A DNA stretch of 64,000 nt from Pantoea agglomerans NBRC 102470. Its GTDB lineage: Bacteria > Pseudomonadota > Gammaproteobacteria > Enterobacterales > Enterobacteriaceae. Both the position numbers and the translations under genes were made by a program. This document shows positions 60,396 to 64,000 of this stretch, in pieces. The DNA is taken from contig NZ_BCZA01000004.1 of the NCBI RefSeq assembly GCF_001598475.1, positions 248,001-312,000 of the forward strand, given 5' to 3'. Positions within the stretch are counted from its first letter, which is position 1. Every line of letters starts with the position of its first letter. The notes beneath the pieces are model-generated. The model was not told the origin of the DNA, did not search any database, and saw only the letters and a program-made list of their open reading frames with translations.

Positions 60396-60872
60396 TCATC
60401 TCCAGATTAATGTCTTAAAGTATACACCTTCTTGACCATCTTTTGTAGTTTTGTTTTTTCTGGAAACAAGCTCGAAGCCATATTTAGTAAGAAGAGAAAT
60501 TAATGTTGCGTGTTTATCAAATATAGTCACATAAATTTCATTAATTCTATTTCTACATGCATAATCAAACATAACTCTTAAAAATCTCTCACCTAGCTTT
60601 GTACCATGTGCATCTATTTTAAAGGTACCTAGTTTGACACGAGTTTTCACCCCATGCATGGGGATCATGTCATCTAAAGCTTGTTTTTCTACCTTTAAAT
60701 ATAGAAACCCATCTATCAATCCTAAATCATTATGCGAGACATAAGCTTCAAGCTCACTCTTACGTTTGAACCAATCTTCAAACTCTTCATAATCATCTTT
60801 GAGAGAATCAAAGAAAGGATCTGACAAATTTATCTGTTCGAAGCGCATTTTTGTTAATGGCATTTCATTCAC
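60396..60872 (-). CDS. GNAT-family N-acetyltransferase, first gene of the cargo operon
   Basis: 158 residues with a GNAT fold. The central LGTFKIDAHGTKLGERFLRVMF contains the acetyl-CoA loop (H-G-T-x-L-G-E), followed by CRNRINEIYVTIFDKHATLISLLTKYGF, the usual last helices. It ends TLIWR at TGA 60396. No substrate can be assigned; targets of related acetyltransferases include aminoacyl-tRNA, RNA and proteins. First in the three-part unit GNAT, PUA-like, ASCH, transcribed away from the cos-like site. Confidence 0.7.
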   Translation of the reverse strand: MNEMPLTKMRFEQINLSDPFFDSLKDDYEEFEDWFKRKSELEAYVSHNDLGLIDGFLYLKVEKQALDDMIPMHGVKTRVKLGTFKIDAHGTKLGERFLRVMFDYACRNRINEIYVTIFDKHATLISLLTKYGFELVSRKNKTTKDGQEGVYFKTLIWR

Positions 60873-60950
60873 CTAGCCCATGAAAAATTCCTTGGATTAA
60901 AAAATATAATGAATTACGCCTGTAGTAAACAGAAAGCATGCCAGCGCGCG

Positions 60951-60969
60951 CTCGTACCCCTGCCACGCC
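60951..60969 (-). other. Candidate P2-like cos site
   Basis: The minus strand reads GGCGTGGCAGGGGTACGAG, which agrees with the remembered phage 186 cohesive end GGCGTGGCGGGGAAAGCAT at 13 of 19 positions, including the first eight. It lies in a gene-free stretch (60873-61108) between the cargo and the gene A side, where the P2 map places cos. The neighbouring GTAAAGCGGGCA (minus strand) also looks like the conserved cos flank. Confidence 0.5.
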
Positions 60970-61108
60970 TGCCCGCTTTACGTAGTGGTTTTCATGCACC
61001 TGCATGACCTATGAAAAAGCCCACCAATATTGGTGGGCCAGAGGGTAAACGATCCTTTTGGGATCATGCGGATTCATGCAGCATAGACATGCACTCTCGC
61101 ATCAGCGC

Positions 61109-61375
61109 TCAGAAAAGGGGGAAGGTGTCACCGGATTCGATCACATTAGGCTTTGGCGGCGGCCTGCGTGCGTACCTGATCAGGTATTCCCAACCGTCCC
61201 AAAACTTTGTTGGGTGCGGCAGCGTGAATACAAAAACGCCATCAAACGTCTGCCCCAACCAGTAGCCGCCACCTTGTTCTTTAGCGCGCTGAAAGAAAAT
61301 GAACTCACCTTCTTTGTAATGCTCAAGAACCTGGCCGTGATAGACAATCCTGTAAAAGCTGTCTTTTCCGCCCAT
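61109..61375 (-). CDS. Small phage protein of unknown function
   Basis: 88 residues (MGGKDSFYRIVYHGQVLEHY ...), rich in aromatic residues and Gly, ending PNVIESGDTFPLF. No recognised domain. It lies 16 bp after the next small gene, downstream of gene A in the same direction, so it belongs to the replication-side transcript of the prophage. A plus-strand frame over the same bases is judged a shadow. Confidence 0.5.
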   Translation of the reverse strand: MGGKDSFYRIVYHGQVLEHYKEGEFIFFQRAKEQGGGYWLGQTFDGVFVFTLPHPTKFWDGWEYLIRYARRPPPKPNVIESGDTFPLF

Positions 61376-61391
61376 ATCCAGCCTTGCCCTT

Positions 61392-61580
61392 CTATTCAGA
61401 TACTTCCATCAAACGGGCATATTCGTGGCTTCTGACCTTTTTCATAAGCTCATCAGTCAGCTCAGACACCCATTGGAACGGCAGATTCTTTTCATCTTCA
61501 CTACAATCGCTCGATGCGACTAATTTCATAGATAAATCAATACGCTGTAACTTCAATGACTCAAAGAAACAATCCTGCAT
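61392..61580 (-). CDS. Small phage protein downstream of gene A
   Basis: 62 residues (MQDCFFESLKLQRIDLSMKL ...), ending ELMKKVRSHEYARLMEVSE, predicted helical. Short genes of this kind follow gene A in P2-like phages (position of P2 orf91). Function unknown. It is preceded by the ribosome site GGGAGAAAATG. Confidence 0.55.
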   Translation of the reverse strand: MQDCFFESLKLQRIDLSMKLVASSDCSEDEKNLPFQWVSELTDELMKKVRSHEYARLMEVSE

Positions 61581-61662
61581 AACATTTTCTCCCTACAAAA
61601 AACTGTACATAAACACAGTGTATTAGAGAATTATTAAAGTGAAATTTTTTTTACTTTTAACT

Positions 61663-63924
61663 TTACTTTTTGTGCGCTTCGCTTTCTGCTTTAAGTAAGT
61701 TGGCTGCCTTTGCCCTTTCAGCGAGCCTGTTGAAACGGATTAGTATTTCGTCTTTACGTGAAGTGTCAGCCTTGCTTTTGAATGGCCGCACTAAATCACC
61801 GTAACAGGTACTGCGGAACAGTTTTCCCGCAATTTCTGTCTGCGTACCGCCTATCAGCCGCACGGCCAGACCGCGACTGATGGTTTCGCCGCTTAAATCT
61901 CTGACCTGGCCGATCACGTTGTCACACGCGGCCTCGATTTTGTCTGGACGCCGCAACGCTAAGTGTTTTTTATCCGGCTTTTTTGCCCTCAGTCGGGCCA
62001 GCAGCCGCCGCCGTTCTTTACGGCTCATCCCTGTGAAGTCTATTTCTTCCACACTTTCCGGCGGGTTTGAATCCTCAGATCTCAAACGCCCCGTACAGTT
62101 ATTGACAGAACTCCGAGAGGGCGTGGGCGCGCCCTGAAGGTCAAAACCAAAATCAACGGCACGTTTCGGGACAATCTTCCACTGTGCCAGACGGGTTAAA
62201 ATCGGAGTATCTGCGCCAACCTCAGTTGCGTAGATCCCCTTAATACGCACGGTTTCTTCACAGTACTCATTCAGTTCATCGCCCGACTGATACCATGTGC
62301 GCACGGCCAGCTCATCACGACGCACGAACGGGCCGCCCAATCGCCCACGTCGGCCGCGTCATGCGCAGCGGCAAACACTCAGGCCGTGGGCGGTGTCGGC
62401 GTCATCCATGCGGCGCAGCTCGCGGTAAACCGTAACCGGCGCACCACCGACAAACTGAAACTGGCGGATGTGCCAGCGGGCCGCCCAGGCAGAAACGGCG
62501 GGGGCGGTTTCTTTCAGCTCTTTGCCGCTTTCATCGTCCAGCTCGCCATCCAGCGCGTAACCGTCGATATTCTTAGAGATATATTTAGCCACGTAACCCG
62601 TAGCGCTGCCTTTTTCCGGATCGATGGCCTCGGCATGAAAGCGCGCTTTACGGGCTTTATCCGTGGTCAGCTCGTTGCTGTCCTGCTGAAAGGCATAATC
62701 ACGGATTGTCTGGCGCACCTGATCCGCATCTTCGGGACGCATAAACATCAGCATGTGCCAGTGTGGCGTTGCGTCGTGGTGGGGTTCGGCAACGCGAATG
62801 CCAAAGATTCGAATGTCATCACGGTGCAGCTTTGCCCGGATGCGCTGCCAGACGCTGCAAAGGTAACGCTGCGTGTCTGCGGGGCTGGCACCATTCCATT
62901 TTCGGTTACGATGGCCGGTTTTGATTGTGGCGTGATAGCGTGACGGCGCGGTCAGCGTGTAAAACTCCCCGACATAGCCCAGCTCATTACAGATATTTTC
63001 AAAGCCGCGAATGCGGGTCATCAGCTCACAGCGACGTATTGCCGGATTTGCCACGCTGCCGTCGTATTTCTCAATCAGGCTGATGCGGTTGCCTTCCTCG
63101 TCTTCCAGTTCCATGCCCTTTAAAAACTCACGGGTACGGCGTTTCTGTTCCCGCCATTCTGAAACCGTCATTCTGCTGGCGTAGGGGGTGTGCTTTTTGC
63201 TGACGTTAGCCAGGGCAATCTGCAGGTGTTCCCGCCATGACGCAGCCACGCGGCGTAGCCGCATCGTCCACCATTTTTCAGTCTGCATACGCAGCACGGC
63301 GGGCGTGACTTCCTCCGGATCAAAGAAACGGGACGTCACCCTGTCCCACAGTGGCGGCGTCTGATTAAATTCGCGGGTGATGGCCGCCGCTGTCATGTAG
63401 ACGCGGTGCGTGTATTTATAATCTGATTCATCAGCTGCCTGCGCGTGTGCCTGTACCAGCTCGGCCAGAATGAAACTGGCAATATCACCGGCCAGCAAAT
63501 CCACATCGGCACGCGACATATCAGCCAGGCGGTTAAAACGCTTCATCAGCTCCCACAGCTGGCCACCGGCACGCGCTGCGCCATTCTCTTTCGGGGCGTT
63601 CTGCGCCAACAGGTTAAAGGTGCTGACGTCCATAGTCTTAACCCGGTACTGCTCGTTAACGCATTCAACACGCGGCAATGTGCGCTCGACGAAGGTTTTC
63701 GTTAAGTACGCATTGGCGTGGGCAATGCCCTGTGACTTTTCCAGCTCGTTCATGCGACGCTTAACGTCAATCTGGATCAGCGTCGGCTGCAGCTCAAGCA
63801 GCTCCTGCGCACGCACTAAACCTGCAATCATCTGACTGCGGCTGTGCATTTCCTCATAGGTGGGATAAGGGCTGGTGATGGCTTCCCGTGGTGCATTCCA
63901 CGGGTAAGCGTACTGCTCTATCAT
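61663..63924 (-). pseudogene. P2-like replication initiator gene A, interrupted
   Basis: The first part (63924 to 62359, 521 residues) contains the HUH motif at His388-Trp-His390 and the two catalytic tyrosines Tyr444 and Tyr448 (GYVAKYISKNIDGY), as in P2 gpA, a rolling-circle nicking enzyme. It ends at TGA 62361-62359. The second part (62340 to 61663) gives the C-terminal 225 residues (GGPFVRRDELAVRTWYQ ...). Both parts are in the same frame. In between, the expected reading FAAAHDAADVGDW appears in the +1 frame, and the family's ALYISAQ-like stretch is missing, so at least two small indels have occurred. Replication function is probably lost. Confidence 0.8.
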
Positions 63925-64000
63925 GCAGCGGCCTCATCTGCAGCCCTGGCAGATGCAGGACGACGAACGGCGATGATTTCTGCCGCGCTTTTACCGTCAC
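63921..64000 (-). CDS. 3' end of an unidentified phage gene upstream of A
   Basis: An open frame enters from the right edge and ends AVRRPASARAADEAAA at TGA 63923-63921, overlapping the gene A start as ATGA. Only 26 codons are visible. The coupling to A suggests a small replication-operon gene of the prophage; it cannot be named. Confidence 0.4.
   Translation of the reverse strand, partial: DGKSAAEIIAVRRPASARAADEAAA

Noticed and set aside
61011-61435. Plus-strand frames near the candidate cos site
   Set aside because: They overlap the minus-strand small phage gene at 61109-61375, which has better coding character and an operon context.

Overview
The window is a chromosomal segment of an Erwiniaceae bacterium, most probably Pantoea or a close Erwinia relative. 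This rests on the close resemblance of the recalled E. coli proteins (ExbB, MetC, ParC/ParE, RpoD and others) and on gene order. From about 7.2 to 52.9 kb the order follows the E. coli exbDB-metC ... ileX segment, but with Erwiniaceae-type additions (a TRAP transporter, a periplasmic cyclohexadienyl dehydratase) and without zupT and yqhD.

Region by region: (1) 0.4-5.7 kb holds a compact Csu-type (spore coat protein U) chaperone-usher pilus operon. (2) 5.65-7.0 kb is a CitA-type MFS symporter. (3) 7.2-8.4 kb is exbBD, the TonB energiser, with a Fur-box-like site upstream. (4) 8.7-11.5 kb is a DctPQM TRAP transporter placed between exbB and metC. (5) 11.7-18.1 kb holds metC, yghB, a yqhC-type AraC regulator, dkgA, ftsP and plsC. 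(6) 18.2-25.7 kb holds parC, pheC, mdaB, ygiN, a LysR regulator and parE. (7) 25.7-28.3 kb is the yqiA-cpdA-yqiB-nudF cluster. (8) 28.5-33.9 kb holds tolC-ygiB-ygiC, ygiD, and ribB with its FMN riboswitch. (9) 34.1-45.8 kb holds ubiK, hldE, glnE, ygiF, ygiM, cca, uppP, folB, plsY and tsaD. (10) 46.1-50.6 kb is the macromolecular synthesis operon rpsU-dnaG-rpoD, with a tandem intergenic repeat between dnaG and rpoD. (11) 50.6-52.6 kb holds mug, a TetR regulator and its divergent short-chain dehydrogenase. (12) 52,849-52,924 is tRNA-Ile(CAU), the E. coli ileX position.

Downstream of the tRNA the base composition changes and a decayed P2-like prophage runs to the end of the window. It retains ogr, gene D (broken by an 8-bp tandem duplication), the 3' end of the gene before D, the 3' part of terminase gene P, portal gene Q, a probable cos site, and replication gene A (interrupted). 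One deletion has removed everything between U and P, which is all of the capsid and nearly all of the tail. The integrase end should lie beyond base 64,000.

The most unusual part is the AT-rich cargo between portal gene Q and cos (57.6-60.9 kb), a position where P2-like phages carry anti-phage genes. It contains an HNH nuclease with an EVE/PUA-like N-terminal region, a frameshifted putative abortive-infection membrane protein (PutAbiC-like), and a three-part operon encoding a GNAT acetyltransferase, a PUA-like domain protein and an ASCH-domain protein. The first two of these are separated only by one in-frame TGA. A further orphan gene of unknown function lies between the tRNA and ogr. Two copies of a 120-bp hairpin repeat with a compensatory base change are a second, independent point of interest.
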